A stretch of DNA of 64,000 bases from Sphingopyxis sp. H115 (GCF_001468465.1 NZ_LNSA01000019.1:28562-92561); one strand, 5' to 3'. Positions 17,766-26,346 are shown, counted from the stretch's first letter. Notes: generated from the letters alone by a model not told the origin. A program made the numbers and translations.

Positions 17766-18683
17766 ATGACACAGACGGTTTTTATCGACGGCGCGGCGGG
17801 GACGACGGGCCTCGAAATCGCCGAGCGGCTTGCCGGGCGTAGCGAATTTGCACTTATCGCCCTGCCGGATGCCGAACGCAAGGATGCGGCGCGGCGCGCC
17901 GAAGCGCTGAACGGCGCCGATTTCGTCATCCTGTGCCTGCCCGATGCCGCGGCGATCGAGGCAGTCGCGATGATCCGCAACGATCGCACCAAGGTGATCG
18001 ACGCATCGACAGCCCACCGCGTTGCGCCAGACTGGGCCTATGGCTTTCCCGAACTGAGCATGGCGCAGCGCGAGGCAATTGCCGCCTCGACGCGTGTCAG
18101 CAATCCGGGCTGCTATCCGACCGGCTTCCTCGCGCTCGTCGCGCCGCTGGTCGCCGCAGGGCTCGTCCCGGCGGACACGCGGTTCAGCGTCAACGCGGTG
18201 TCGGGCTATTCTGGGGGCGGCAAGGAACTGATCGCGCGCTTCGAAGCCGAGCCCGACATCGGCTTTCGCAGCTACGGCCTGTCGCTGAACCACAAGCATG
18301 TGCCCGAAATGCAGCGGGGCGCCGGCCTTGCCCACCCGCCGCTATTCGCTCCGGCGGTGGTGCCCGTCTATCGCGGGATGCTCGTCGAGGTGCCGCTCAG
18401 CTTCGATACGCCGACCGCCGACGCGGTCTTCGATGCGCTCGCTGCGCATTTCGGCGGGTCGCCGCTGGTCAGCGTGCGGCGCGGCGATGAGGGCGAATTG
18501 CTTCTCAGCCAGAAGGACGCGGCGACGGACCGGATGGAACTGACCGTCTTCGCGGACCCCAGCGGCCGTCAGCTCCGCCTCGTCGCGCGGCTCGACAATC
18601 TGGGCAAGGGCGCGAGCGGCGCCTGTGTCCAGAATCTCAACATCATGGCGGATTTGCCCGAAACCGCGGGCCTGCGGCTTTAG
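17766..18683 (+). CDS. argC: N-acetyl-gamma-glutamyl-phosphate reductase (type 2)
   Basis: NADPH-dependent reduction of N-acetylglutamyl phosphate to the semialdehyde, third step of arginine synthesis. At 305 residues it is the shorter type 2 AGPR found in many alphaproteobacteria. N-terminal GAAGTTGLEI binds NADPH and the catalytic cysteine sits in SNPGCYPTG (about residue 116). The close spacing to the NlpC/P60 gene suggests co-transcription. No other arg genes are in the window. Confidence 0.95.
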   Translation: MTQTVFIDGAAGTTGLEIAERLAGRSEFALIALPDAERKDAARRAEALNGADFVILCLPDAAAIEAVAMIRNDRTKVIDASTAHRVAPDWAYGFPELSMAQREAIAASTRVSNPGCYPTGFLALVAPLVAAGLVPADTRFSVNAVSGYSGGGKELIARFEAEPDIGFRSYGLSLNHKHVPEMQRGAGLAHPPLFAPAVVPVYRGMLVEVPLSFDTPTADAVFDALAAHFGGSPLVSVRRGDEGELLLSQKDAATDRMELTVFADPSGRQLRLVARLDNLGKGASGACVQNLNIMADLPETAGLRL

Positions 18684-18686
18684 ACG

Positions 18687-18902
18687 CTAATGCACCGTGT
18701 CGAGGATATCCTCGACCGACAGATAAGTGATCAGCCGCTCGATCTGGCGCCAGCGCGCGAAATGGATGTGGTTGCCGAGCACGCGATATTGTTCGGCACG
18801 TGCCGCAGCGGCAAAGCCCGCTTCTTCGCCATGAAGGTCGATGAGCGCGCGGGCATCGTCGACCGCGGCGCGATCGGTCAGAAATGGGGCTGGCAGGTGC
18901 AT
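18687..18902 (-). CDS. small helical protein, possibly DUF6961-like
   Basis: A 71-residue acidic protein predicted to be all helix (DARALIDLHG...AARAEQYRVLGN...FARWRQIERLITYL). The pattern resembles small sphingomonad proteins grouped as DUF6961, but I make that link from memory of the pattern only. AGGA lies five bases before the ATG. It is convergent with argC and divergent from the sugar dehydrogenase. No function can be given. Confidence 0.55.
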   Translation of the reverse strand: MHLPAPFLTDRAAVDDARALIDLHGEEAGFAAAARAEQYRVLGNHIHFARWRQIERLITYLSVEDILDTVH

Positions 18903-19072
18903 CGGGTTCCTGGTCCGTTGGGCGTGTCCTTTTCTACGCGCCGCCGCCTCACCGGCGCGTTCCCAACCGTGATGAACAAGCGGGTAAGGTTAATGGCGAT
19001 GGTCTGGCTGTTAACCGTTCCGCCGCACCCAACCCCCTTTGACGCCGCGCCGTGCCCGTGTAGACAGTCGTC

Positions 19073-20416
19073 ATGCGCAAGATCCTGAAATATGCCGCCC
19101 TCGCCCTGTTGCTGCTGCTGATCGCCGGCGGCATCACATTTTACGTCATGTCGCGGCCCGATGTCGCGCGCTTTTCGACCGCCGAACTCAGCGGCCGGGT
19201 GCCGGTAATGGCGTCGCAGCGGACCGAGACATTTCCGACGATCAACGTGCCCGAGGCGACAAGCTGGCCCGCCGGACAGGCGCCGCGCGCCGCCCAGGGG
19301 CTGGCGGTCGCGCGCTTCGCCGAAGGGCTCGACCATCCGCGCACCATATTGGTGCTCCCGAACGGCGACGTGCTCGTTGCCGAATCACAGAGCCCGCCGC
19401 GCGACACGTCGGGAGTCGAGGGCAAGATCATGAGCAGCCTGATGGGCAAGGGCGGCACCGGCCGCCGCCCGTCTGCGAACCGGATCACCCTGCTCCGCGA
19501 CGCCGACGGCGATGGCAAGGCCGAGGTCAGGACGGCCTATATCACGGGTCTCAACTCGCCCTATGGCATGGCGCTGGTCGGCTCGACGCTCTACGTCGCC
19601 AACACCGACGCACTGCTCGCCTTCCCCTATGTCGCGGGCGAAACGAAGATGAGCGGCAAGCCTGCCAAGATCGTCGACCTGCCCGCCAAGGGCACCAACC
19701 GGCACTGGACCAAGAGCCTTGCCGCCGCGCCGAACGGCTGGCTCTATATCGGCGTCGGCGCCGATTCCAATATCGGCGAAAAGGGCATGAACCGCGAATT
19801 CCGCCGCGCCAGCGTGCTCGAGGTCCGGCCCGAGAACAAATATATGCGTACCTTCGCCGCGGGCATCCGCAACCCCGTGGGCCTCGGCTTCTATCCCGGC
19901 AGCGACCGGCTGTGGACCGTCGTCAACGAACGCGACATGCTCGGTAGCGACCTTGTCCCCGACTATCTGACCGACGTCACCGAAGGCGATTTCTACGGCT
20001 GGCCCTGGTATTATTGGGGGGGCTACATCGACCCGCGCGTCGAGCCCGAAGCCGAGGATCGACGCCAATATGTCAAGCGCCCCGAATATGGCCTCGGCGC
20101 CCACACCGCGCCGCTGGGCTTCACCTTCACGGAAGGGCTCGACCTTGGCGACCGCTGGGCGAACGGCGCGCTGATCGCGCTGCACGGGTCATGGAACCGC
20201 GAGCCTGTGGCCGGATACAGCGTGGTATTCGTCAAGTTCGGCGCGAACGGCAAGCCCGTCGACGCCCTGCCCGTCACCCTGCTCGACCAGTTCCTTGCCG
20301 CGGACGGCAAGACGACCCGCGGCCGCCCGGCCGACGTCAAGGTTGCAAAGGACGGCAGCGCGCTCGTCGCCGACGACACCGGCGGCGTGATCTGGCGGGT
20401 CGCGAAGGCCGGATAA
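19073..20416 (+). CDS. PQQ-dependent sugar dehydrogenase family protein (sorbosone dehydrogenase type)
   Basis: A 447-residue periplasmic-facing beta-propeller oxidoreductase. An uncleaved N-terminal anchor (about 7-27) precedes the soluble domain. Features typical of the sGDH/L-sorbosone dehydrogenase family are LDHPRTILVLPNGDVLVAE, D-x-D-G-D-G-K-A-E calcium-binding-like loop, G-I-R-N-P-V-G-L and LHGSWNRE. Members bind PQQ and oxidise sugars, but many sphingomonad members have no known substrate and no PQQ synthesis genes are present here. A strong terminator follows. Confidence 0.88.
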   Translation: MRKILKYAALALLLLLIAGGITFYVMSRPDVARFSTAELSGRVPVMASQRTETFPTINVPEATSWPAGQAPRAAQGLAVARFAEGLDHPRTILVLPNGDVLVAESQSPPRDTSGVEGKIMSSLMGKGGTGRRPSANRITLLRDADGDGKAEVRTAYITGLNSPYGMALVGSTLYVANTDALLAFPYVAGETKMSGKPAKIVDLPAKGTNRHWTKSLAAAPNGWLYIGVGADSNIGEKGMNREFRRASVLEVRPENKYMRTFAAGIRNPVGLGFYPGSDRLWTVVNERDMLGSDLVPDYLTDVTEGDFYGWPWYYWGGYIDPRVEPEAEDRRQYVKRPEYGLGAHTAPLGFTFTEGLDLGDRWANGALIALHGSWNREPVAGYSVVFVKFGANGKPVDALPVTLLDQFLAADGKTTRGRPADVKVAKDGSALVADDTGGVIWRVAKAG

Positions 20417-20417
20417 G

Positions 20418-20447
20418 AAAAGGCCCTGCAATCGCAGGGCCTTTTCG
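20418..20447 (+). terminator. rho-independent terminator (bidirectional type)
   Basis: A 12-bp stem AAAAGGCCCTGC / GCAGGGCCTTTT with an AATC loop directly follows the sugar dehydrogenase stop. The A-tract/T-tract symmetry means it can also stop transcripts from the convergent dnaN gene on the minus strand. Confidence 0.88.
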
Positions 20448-20466
20448 TTCGGCGCTGTAGCGGTCG

Positions 20467-21582
20467 TCAGACCCGCATCGGCATCAGCACATAGAGCGCC
20501 GGGCTCTTTTCGCTTTCGCGGATCAGCGTCGGCGCATTGGCGTCGGCGAGGTGCAGTTCGACGCTGTCGCCGTCGACCTGCCCCAAGATGTCGCTGAGAT
20601 AGCGCGCGTTGAAGCCGATCTCCATCGAATCGCTGTCATAGCCGGCAGCGAGTTCTTCGGCGGCGGTGCCATTCTCGGGGCTGGTCACCGACAGCGTGAT
20701 GCGGTCCTTGTCGAGACCGACCTTGACCGCGCGCGTCTTTTCGCTGGCGATGGTCGAGACGCGATCGACGCCCTGGAACAGGCTCTTCGGATCGACCTTG
20801 AGCAGCTTGTCGTTCGCGGTCGGAATGACGCGGCTGTAGTCGGGGAAGGTACCGTCGATCAGCTTCGAGGTCAGGATCGCGTTGCCGAGCTGGAAGCGGA
20901 CCTTGCTCGCCGACAGGCTGATTTCGACATTGCCTTCGGCCTCGTCGAGCAGCTTGCGGATTTCGGTGACGCATTTGCGCGGCACGATGACGTCGGGCAT
21001 CGACGCGGCGCCGTCGGGGCGCGTGACGGTGTAGCGCGCAAGGCGATGGCCGTCGGTCGCCGCAGCTTTCAGCACCGGGCCCGAGGCATCCTCGGCGACA
21101 TGCAGGAAGATGCCGTTGAGGTAGTAGCGCGTTTCCTCGGTCGAGATGGCGAAGCGCGTCTTGTCGATGATCTGGATCAGTTCGGCGACGGGCAGTTCGA
21201 AATTGGTCGGCAGGTCGCCTTCGGCGATCACCGGGAAGTCGTCGCGCGGCAGCGTCGGCAGGTTGAAGTTCGAGCGGCCGGCCTTGACTTGCATCTTGCC
21301 TTCGGCGGCCGCAAGGCTGACTTCCGACCCTTCGGGCAGCTTGCGCGCGATTTCGAACAAAGTGTGCGCCGAAACCGTCGTCGTGCCTGGCGTTTCGACC
21401 TTGGCCGCGATCGTTTCGACGACCTGCAGGTCGAGGTCGGTCGCCATCAATTTGAGCTGGCCCGACGCATCGGCTTCGATCAGCACGTTGGAAAGGATCG
21501 GGATCGTATTGCGCCGTTCGACCACCGACTGAACGTGGCCGAGGCTCTTCAACAACACTGCGCGTTCGATCGTCGCTTTCAT
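20467..21582 (-). CDS. dnaN: DNA polymerase III subunit beta (sliding clamp)
   Basis: Ring-shaped processivity clamp of the replicase, 371 residues, with three repeated beta-clamp domains and a C-terminus ending in the usual MPMR-V form. The ATG at 21582 gives the canonical MKATIERAVLLKSLGHVQSVVERRNTIPILSNVL; the longer frame has no homologous extension. No dnaA, recF or gyrB is adjacent, so this is not the classical origin-side cluster, and no dnaA boxes were recognised nearby. Confidence 0.97.
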   Translation of the reverse strand: MKATIERAVLLKSLGHVQSVVERRNTIPILSNVLIEADASGQLKLMATDLDLQVVETIAAKVETPGTTTVSAHTLFEIARKLPEGSEVSLAAAEGKMQVKAGRSNFNLPTLPRDDFPVIAEGDLPTNFELPVAELIQIIDKTRFAISTEETRYYLNGIFLHVAEDASGPVLKAAATDGHRLARYTVTRPDGAASMPDVIVPRKCVTEIRKLLDEAEGNVEISLSASKVRFQLGNAILTSKLIDGTFPDYSRVIPTANDKLLKVDPKSLFQGVDRVSTIASEKTRAVKVGLDKDRITLSVTSPENGTAAEELAAGYDSDSMEIGFNARYLSDILGQVDGDSVELHLADANAPTLIRESEKSPALYVLMPMRV

Positions 21583-21755
21583 TCTGTATCCGCCATCCCT
21601 AGTATGTGCCGCGGGAAAAGTCCCTGAGGGACAGACCATCGGAGGCGATTCGTGCCCCGATTCTGGCCCCTGAAAATGTCCACCTTCCTTAACGCACGCA
21701 CCGCATCGCGCAAGCCATGCTTGCAAAGCATCCCCAATCGCGCAAACGAGGAGCG

Positions 21756-22253
21756 ATGCGGCGCTGGGCCACTCTTTTCCTCATGCTGGCGGCGGCGCCT
21801 GCCGCAACGCTTGCGGCTGCCCCGACCGCGCTCGGCATTTTTGACGGCTGGGGCGCGTTCCGCGATCCCGCGACCCCGCGCTGCTACGCCCTCGCCGCCC
21901 CGTCCGCGACGATCGGCACGCCGCAAGTGAAGGCCTATGCCAGCGTCGGCTATTGGCCCAAGTCGCGTATCCGCGGTCAATTCTATGTCCGCCTGTCGAA
22001 GGCGCGCGCGCCGGACCGCGACCTGCGCCTGACGATCGGCAGCCGCCGCTTCATCCTGACCGGCAACGGCGCGCATGGCTGGGCGAGCGACGCGCGCATG
22101 GACGCGGCGATCGTCGCCGCGATGCGGTCGGCACCGAGCATGAGCGTCGAGAGCGGGACCGCGACGGGCGGCGCGATCGCCGATACGTACCGGCTGCGCG
22201 GCGCCGCGACCGCGATCGACGCGGCGGCGCTGGGGTGCGCCAAGCTGCGCTGA
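21756..22253 (+). CDS. exported protein, invasion-associated locus B (IalB)-like
   Basis: A 165-residue secreted protein with a signal peptide ending near ATLAAA. The mature part (WGAFRDPATPRCYALAAPS..., GQFYVRLSKAR, a single late Cys) recalls the IalB-like family common in alphaproteobacteria, usually annotated in sphingomonads as hypothetical. The ATG at 21756 is selected because GAGGAGC precedes it; an upstream ATG (21717) would spoil the signal peptide. Divergent from dnaN. Confidence 0.6.
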   Translation: MRRWATLFLMLAAAPAATLAAAPTALGIFDGWGAFRDPATPRCYALAAPSATIGTPQVKAYASVGYWPKSRIRGQFYVRLSKARAPDRDLRLTIGSRRFILTGNGAHGWASDARMDAAIVAAMRSAPSMSVESGTATGGAIADTYRLRGAATAIDAAALGCAKLR

Positions 22254-22278
22254 GGCGCTTGGGAGAAGTGGCGGATTT

Positions 22279-22463
22279 CTGCGTAACTTCATTCGCGATT
22301 CGCAAATTTTCGTCCTCCTCTCCGTCATCCCGGACTTGATCCGGGATCCATGCGAGGCGCCGGGATAAGCGGGACCCCGGATCAAGTCCGGGGTGACGGA
22401 AGAAGGAAAGACAGCGCTTTTCCGAAACGGCGGAAAACTGCGTAACTTCACTCGCAAATCGCA
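22279..22463. repeat. direct repeats flanking a family A palindrome
   Basis: A 26-base sequence at 22279-22304 (CTGCGTAACTTCATTCGCG...) recurs at 22438-22463 with 23 of 26 matches. The two copies bracket the palindrome at 22325-22396. A further short duplication, GACAGCGCTTT followed by a CGGAAC-like string, occurs at 22410 and 22569. This whole 334-base gap (22254-22587) contains repeats and no gene. Confidence 0.75.
22325..22396. repeat. intergenic palindromic repeat, family A (copy 2)
   Basis: The arms 22325-22345 and 22376-22396 are the same 21-base sequence as the copy at 2878-2945, with one substitution in the right arm; the spacer differs. The same arms with different spacers identify a dispersed REP-like family. 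Confidence 0.9.
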
Positions 22464-22587
22464 GTCCGTCGCGCGGATCGAAGAGCACGGAAGGCCCTCT
22501 GCAGCGGTCAGGAGGAAAGCTGTGTCGCGTGTCATCGCCGGGCAGGCTAGACCGGGCCAATAATGTAGGACAGCGCTTTCGGAACGG

Positions 22588-23286
22588 ATGGATGCAATGA
22601 AAACAATCGGCCTGATCGGCGGTTTGAGCTGGGAAAGCTCCGCGCAATATTACCGGCTGCTCAACGAAGGCGTGCGGAAGCGGCTCGGCGGGCTCCATTC
22701 GGCGCGCATCCTGCTGCTGTCGCTCGATTTCGCGCCCATCGCCGAATTACAGGCAAACGGCGACTGGGACGTACTCGACGCGCAGATGGCGGACGCGGCC
22801 CGTTCATTGACCGCAGGCGGCGCCGAGCTGTTGCTGATCTGCGCGAACACGATGCACCTCTGCGCAGAGGCGGTCGAGGCCGCGACGCCGGTGCCGCTGC
22901 TTCACATCGCCGACCCGACCATCGCCGCGATCAGGGCGGCGGGTTTCTCGCGCGTCGGGCTGCTCGGCACGGCCTTCACGATGGAAAAGCCCTTCTATAC
23001 GGCGCGGATGGCGGCGGCGGGGATCGAGGCGATGATCCCCGGCGATGCCGATCGCGCGATTGTCCACAGCATCATCTATGACGAGCTGGTGCAGGGCGTG
23101 ATCCGCGACGCGTCGCGCGCCGAATATCGCCGGATCATCGCCGCACTGATCGCGGGCGGCGCCGAGGCGATCGTCCTCGGCTGCACCGAAATCATGCTGC
23201 TGGTCGGCGAAGCAGATAGCGCGGTGCCGCTGTTCGACACGCTCGCGCTGCATGTTGACGCCGCCGTGGAAAATGCTCTCGCCTAA
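22588..23286 (+). CDS. aspartate/glutamate racemase family protein
   Basis: Cofactor-independent amino-acid racemase of 232 residues, YgeA type. The two catalytic cysteines are visible in CANTMH (about 85) and GCTEI (about 199). The N-terminus KTIGLIGGLSWESSAQYY is characteristic. The product could be D-aspartate or another D-amino acid. The start may be 22588 or the ATG at 22597, which has GGATGGA upstream. It is convergent with the LysR gene, with stops overlapping. Confidence 0.9.
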   Translation: MDAMKTIGLIGGLSWESSAQYYRLLNEGVRKRLGGLHSARILLLSLDFAPIAELQANGDWDVLDAQMADAARSLTAGGAELLLICANTMHLCAEAVEAATPVPLLHIADPTIAAIRAAGFSRVGLLGTAFTMEKPFYTARMAAAGIEAMIPGDADRAIVHSIIYDELVQGVIRDASRAEYRRIIAALIAGGAEAIVLGCTEIMLLVGEADSAVPLFDTLALHVDAAVENALA

Positions 23287-24164
23287 CCGCGCGCTAGCTT
23301 GGTCAATTCGGAAGCGAGGAAATCAAGGACGAGGCGCACGCGCGGCACATGGCGCAACCGTTCGTGGGTGAGTAGCCACAATCCGGTCGTATCCTCTGTC
23401 TTGGGCGGAATACAGCGGATCAGGTCGGGTTCGCGATCGGCGATGAAGCCAGGCAGGATGGTGAGGCCCATGCCCGAGCGCACCCCCGCGAGCAGCCCCG
23501 ACCCCGTGTCATATTGCATCACCACCGACTCCTCGAGCCCGTGCTGGCGCAGCCACGCCCGATAAGGTTCCCAGACCCCGCCACCGCCGCCGATGAAGGG
23601 ATGCGTGGCGAGTTCCGCGCGGCCATGCGGGATGCCATGCAGGTCGGCGTAGTCGCGGCTGCAATAAACCGTCCACGGATTGTCAGCGATGCGCCGCCCG
23701 ACAAGCCCGCCACCGCTCGGCTGCTTGCTGCTGCGGATCGCGATGTCCGCCGCGCCAGCCGCAAGGTCGCGCGATTCGTCCGACGTATCGAGCTGAATGT
23801 GGATTCCGGGATGCGCGGCGCGCAGGTCGCGCAGGATCGGCGGCAGGATGGTGACCGCAAAAATTTCCATCGTCGTCAGGCTGACCGTGCCGCCGGCATC
23901 GCGCGAGCGCGCGCCCGCCGCCTCGCCAAAGCGGTCGGCGGCGTCCTTCACGGCGAGCGCGCTCGCCAGCATCGCCTCGCCCACCGGGGTCAGCGCATAG
24001 CCAGCCTGGCGGCGTTCGAACAGGTTAAGCCCTGTTGCCTCCTCGAGCGCGGCGATGCGCCGCGCGACCGTCGTCTGGCTGACGCGCATCGATTGCGCCG
24101 CCGACAATGTGCTGCCGGTTTCGGCAACGGCCAGAAAGGCCTTCAGGTCGTTCCAATCATACAT
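23283..24164 (-). CDS. LysR family transcriptional regulator
   Basis: A 293-residue LysR-type regulator. The N-terminal winged HTH (about 1-60; AAQSMRVSQTTVARRIAALE) is joined to a periplasmic-binding-like effector domain (about 90-290). Such regulators bind intergenic dyads and respond to small effectors. A perfect 30-bp palindrome lies 28 bases upstream of its start and may be its own operator. The neighbouring convergent racemase is not an obvious target because its promoter lies far away. Confidence 0.93.
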   Translation of the reverse strand: MYDWNDLKAFLAVAETGSTLSAAQSMRVSQTTVARRIAALEEATGLNLFERRQAGYALTPVGEAMLASALAVKDAADRFGEAAGARSRDAGGTVSLTTMEIFAVTILPPILRDLRAAHPGIHIQLDTSDESRDLAAGAADIAIRSSKQPSGGGLVGRRIADNPWTVYCSRDYADLHGIPHGRAELATHPFIGGGGGVWEPYRAWLRQHGLEESVVMQYDTGSGLLAGVRSGMGLTILPGFIADREPDLIRCIPPKTEDTTGLWLLTHERLRHVPRVRLVLDFLASELTKLARG

Positions 24165-24191
24165 GACGCCTTGTGCGGCATAATGGCCGGA

Positions 24192-24221
24192 CGCTCATTC
24201 TGCAATTTTGCAGAATGAGCG
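24192..24221. promoter_or_regulatory. perfect 30-bp palindrome between lysR and urcA-type gene
   Basis: The 14-base arms CGCTCATTCTGCAA and TTGCAGAATGAGCG are separated by TT. It lies 28 bases upstream of the LysR start and about 90 bases upstream of the UrcA-family gene. No T-run follows on either strand, so an operator is more likely than a terminator. Confidence 0.6.
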
Positions 24222-24312
24222 CGCAACATCGTTGCTCGCGCTGCGCCAGCCGGACTTTTATCTCTGTTTCACCGGCTTCCTCCCCTCCCCAGCCGGACGA
24301 TGGAGAAACAAG

Positions 24313-24642
24313 ATGCAAAAGCTTCTGATCCTCGCCGCCCTTGCTGCCGTATCGATCGGCCAGCCCGCATCGGCGCGAACTGCCCCCGCCAGTCCGAGCG
24401 TCGCCGTGGCTCACAAGGACCTCGATCTTCGGACCGAGGCCGGCACAAAGGCGCTCGACCGCCGCATCTGGCGCGCTGTCGTCGAAGTGTGCGGCACCGC
24501 GCCCGATTTCGACCTCGCAGGCAAGAATGACGTGCGACAATGCCGCCGCGACACGCGGACACTTGCTTCGGCGCAGGCCGACGTCGTGATCGCCAGCGCC
24601 ACGCGCGACCAACCAATCCGGGTCAGCTCGATCCGCAAATGA
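24313..24642 (+). CDS. UrcA family protein
   Basis: A 109-residue exported protein: signal peptide (about 1-21, ending ASA) followed by the UrcA pattern D-L-D-L-R-T-E-A-G-T-K-A-L-D-R-R-I and two cysteines (in EVCGT and RQCRR) likely forming a disulfide. The family is restricted largely to sphingomonads and caulobacters and has no established function. The ATG at 24313 follows GGAGAAACAAG. Confidence 0.85.
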   Translation: MQKLLILAALAAVSIGQPASARTAPASPSVAVAHKDLDLRTEAGTKALDRRIWRAVVEVCGTAPDFDLAGKNDVRQCRRDTRTLASAQADVVIASATRDQPIRVSSIRK

Positions 24643-24747
24643 CCGGCGGGCCCAAGTTGCGGGGTCCGTCCAAGCCGGGGTCATGATTCGGGCACGATCA
24701 TGGTCCCGGCTTGCTGCCGGCAACCCGCTTTGGGGTGGGTGAACCGG

Positions 24748-24771
24748 TTCCCCTCCCGCTTGCGGGAAGAG
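24748..24771. repeat. single arm of the CCCTCCCGC-type palindrome (family C)
   Basis: TTCCCCTCCCGC / TTGCGGGAAGAG resembles one self-complementary arm of the element found whole in sufS (57252-57347). No partner arm lies nearby, so this looks like a solo remnant. The rest of the 24643-24795 gap holds an imperfect AAGCCGGG...CCCGGCTT hairpin (about 24672-24714) and no gene. Confidence 0.5.
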
Positions 24772-24795
24772 AGAAAGACAGGCCGCAATCGGCCG

Positions 24796-25509
24796 CTATC
24801 CGCCGTTGCTGTCCAGAATCTCGTCGACCCACGCCGGTACCAGCGTCGTCGCCGGTCCGTGGCGCGCTGCATCGAACCAGTGGCTACCCTGGCTCGGCTC
24901 CATATTGAGTTCGAGCGTGCGCGCGCCCGACGCCCGCGCCTCGCGCACGAAACCCGCGGCAGGATAGACCGCGCCCGAAGTGCCGATCGACACGAACAGG
25001 TCGGCGCGGTTCAGCGCGTAATAAATCTCGTCCATCCGGTACGGCATTTCGCCGAACCAGACGATATCGGGGCGCAGCGACCCCGCCGCACCGCAGCCGG
25101 GACAGTTGGGGCGGCCGAGCAGGGGCCCGGTCCACGGTACGCGGTTGTCGCACGCGGTGCACCAGGCGTTGAGATGCTCGCCGTGCATGTGGATCAGCCG
25201 TTTCGCGCCCGCGCGTTCGTGCAGGTCGTCGACATTCTGGGTGACGATCAGCAACTCGCCCGGCCATTCGGCGTCGAGCCGCGCAAGCGCTTCATGCGCG
25301 GCGTTTGGCGCCTTGGTCTGGATCGCCGCGCGCCGCATGTCGTAGAATCGCAGGACGAGGTCGGGGTCGCGGGCAAAGGCTTCGGGTGTTGCGACATCTT
25401 CGACGCGGTGCTGCTCCCACAGCCCCCCGGCATCGCGGAAGGTGTCGATGCCGCTTTCGGCCGAAACGCCCGCGCCGGTCAGGATGACGATATTCTGGAT
25501 AGGGGACAC
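24796..25509 (-). CDS. cobB: NAD-dependent protein deacylase (sirtuin, class III)
   Basis: A 237-residue Sir2 enzyme that removes acyl groups from lysines using NAD. Motifs visible are GAGVSAESG (12-20), QNVDDLH (91-97), catalytic His109 and a zinc site C117-x2-C120...C136-x2-C139. Tyr56 and Arg59 (Y-x-x-R) mark class III sirtuins with desuccinylase or demalonylase activity. The start is the GTG at 25509 with GGAG five bases upstream. The longer frame begins with residues encoded by an intergenic repeat (KLRTNG) and is artefactual. Divergent from dapB. Confidence 0.93.
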   Translation of the reverse strand: MSPIQNIVILTGAGVSAESGIDTFRDAGGLWEQHRVEDVATPEAFARDPDLVLRFYDMRRAAIQTKAPNAAHEALARLDAEWPGELLIVTQNVDDLHERAGAKRLIHMHGEHLNAWCTACDNRVPWTGPLLGRPNCPGCGAAGSLRPDIVWFGEMPYRMDEIYYALNRADLFVSIGTSGAVYPAAGFVREARASGARTLELNMEPSQGSHWFDAARHGPATTLVPAWVDEILDSNGG

Positions 25510-25516
25510 GCTAACT

Positions 25517-25605
25517 CCGTTCGTCCTGAGCTTGTCGTAGGGCCGTTCTTCCTTCAAAGCGGCGGTTTAGCAAGGGCGACCCTTCGACAGGCGCAGGACA
25601 AGCGG
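25517..25605. repeat. intergenic inverted repeat, family D
   Basis: The arms 25517-25542 (CCGTTCGTCCTGAGCTTGTC...) and 25580-25605 are complementary at about 20 of 26 positions. Sequences like TTCGACAAGCTCAGGACGAACGG are commonly seen between genes in sphingomonads. The element fills most of the space between the divergent cobB and dapB starts, so their promoters must lie in or next to it. Confidence 0.75.
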
Positions 25606-25617
25606 GGATTTGGTTCA

Positions 25618-26346
25618 ATGACCAGCATCGGCATTATCGGCAGCGAAGGACGGATGGGCGTCGCGCTCGCCGCCGCGATATCGGAAGCGGGGCAACGCAG
25701 CTGCGGAATCGACAAGGGGGGCAATGTCGTGCGCCTGGCATCGGACGCCGACGTGCTCGTCGATTTTTCCTCGCCCGCCGCGCTCGAAGCAACGCTTGAT
25801 GCATGTGTCGCGGCGCGGACGCCGATCGTCATCGGAACCACCGGGCTCGAGGAACGCCATCATTATCTGATCGACGATGCCGCCAAGGACATCGCGGTTC
25901 TCCAGACCGGCAACACCTCACTCGGTGTCACTTTGCTCGCGCACCTCGTCCGCGAGGCCGCGGCGCGGCTCGACCCCGAATGGGACATCGAGATTCTCGA
26001 AATGCATCATGGCCGTAAGGTCGACGCGCCCAGCGGAACCGCGCTGCTGTTGGGGCAGGCGGCGGCGGAGGGACGGAGGATCGATCTCGCAACCTGTTCC
26101 GAACGCGGCCGCGACGGCCTCACCGGCGCACGCGGCCATGGCAAGATCGGCTTCGCGAGCCTGCGCGGCGGCACCGTCGCGGGCGACCATGACGTGATCT
26201 TCGCCGGCCCCGAAGAGATGATCACTCTCTCACACCGCGCCGAAAACCGCATGATCTTCGCGCGCGGCGCGGTGCGTGCGGCGCTGTGGCTGATCGCCCA
26301 AAAGCCCGATCGCTATACGATGCCGCAGGTGCTTGGACTGTCCTGA
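25618..26346 (+). CDS. dapB: 4-hydroxy-tetrahydrodipicolinate reductase
   Basis: Reduces hydroxy-tetrahydrodipicolinate in the diaminopimelate/lysine pathway, feeding peptidoglycan and lysine synthesis. 242 residues, slightly short for the family. It has a dinucleotide motif near the N-terminus (GIIGSEGRMG), GTTG, the catalytic EMHHGRKVDAPSGTA (His about 130-131) and C-terminal R-A-x-x-A. The ATG at 25618 is supported by the motif position; the long upstream frame is antisense to cobB. nth follows after 5 bases. Confidence 0.95.
   Translation: MTSIGIIGSEGRMGVALAAAISEAGQRSCGIDKGGNVVRLASDADVLVDFSSPAALEATLDACVAARTPIVIGTTGLEERHHYLIDDAAKDIAVLQTGNTSLGVTLLAHLVREAAARLDPEWDIEILEMHHGRKVDAPSGTALLLGQAAAEGRRIDLATCSERGRDGLTGARGHGKIGFASLRGGTVAGDHDVIFAGPEEMITLSHRAENRMIFARGAVRAALWLIAQKPDRYTMPQVLGLS

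Noticed and set aside
20467..21582. Replication origin next to dnaN
   Set aside because: No dnaA, recF or gyrB neighbours, no cluster of dnaA boxes and no AT-rich unwinding region.
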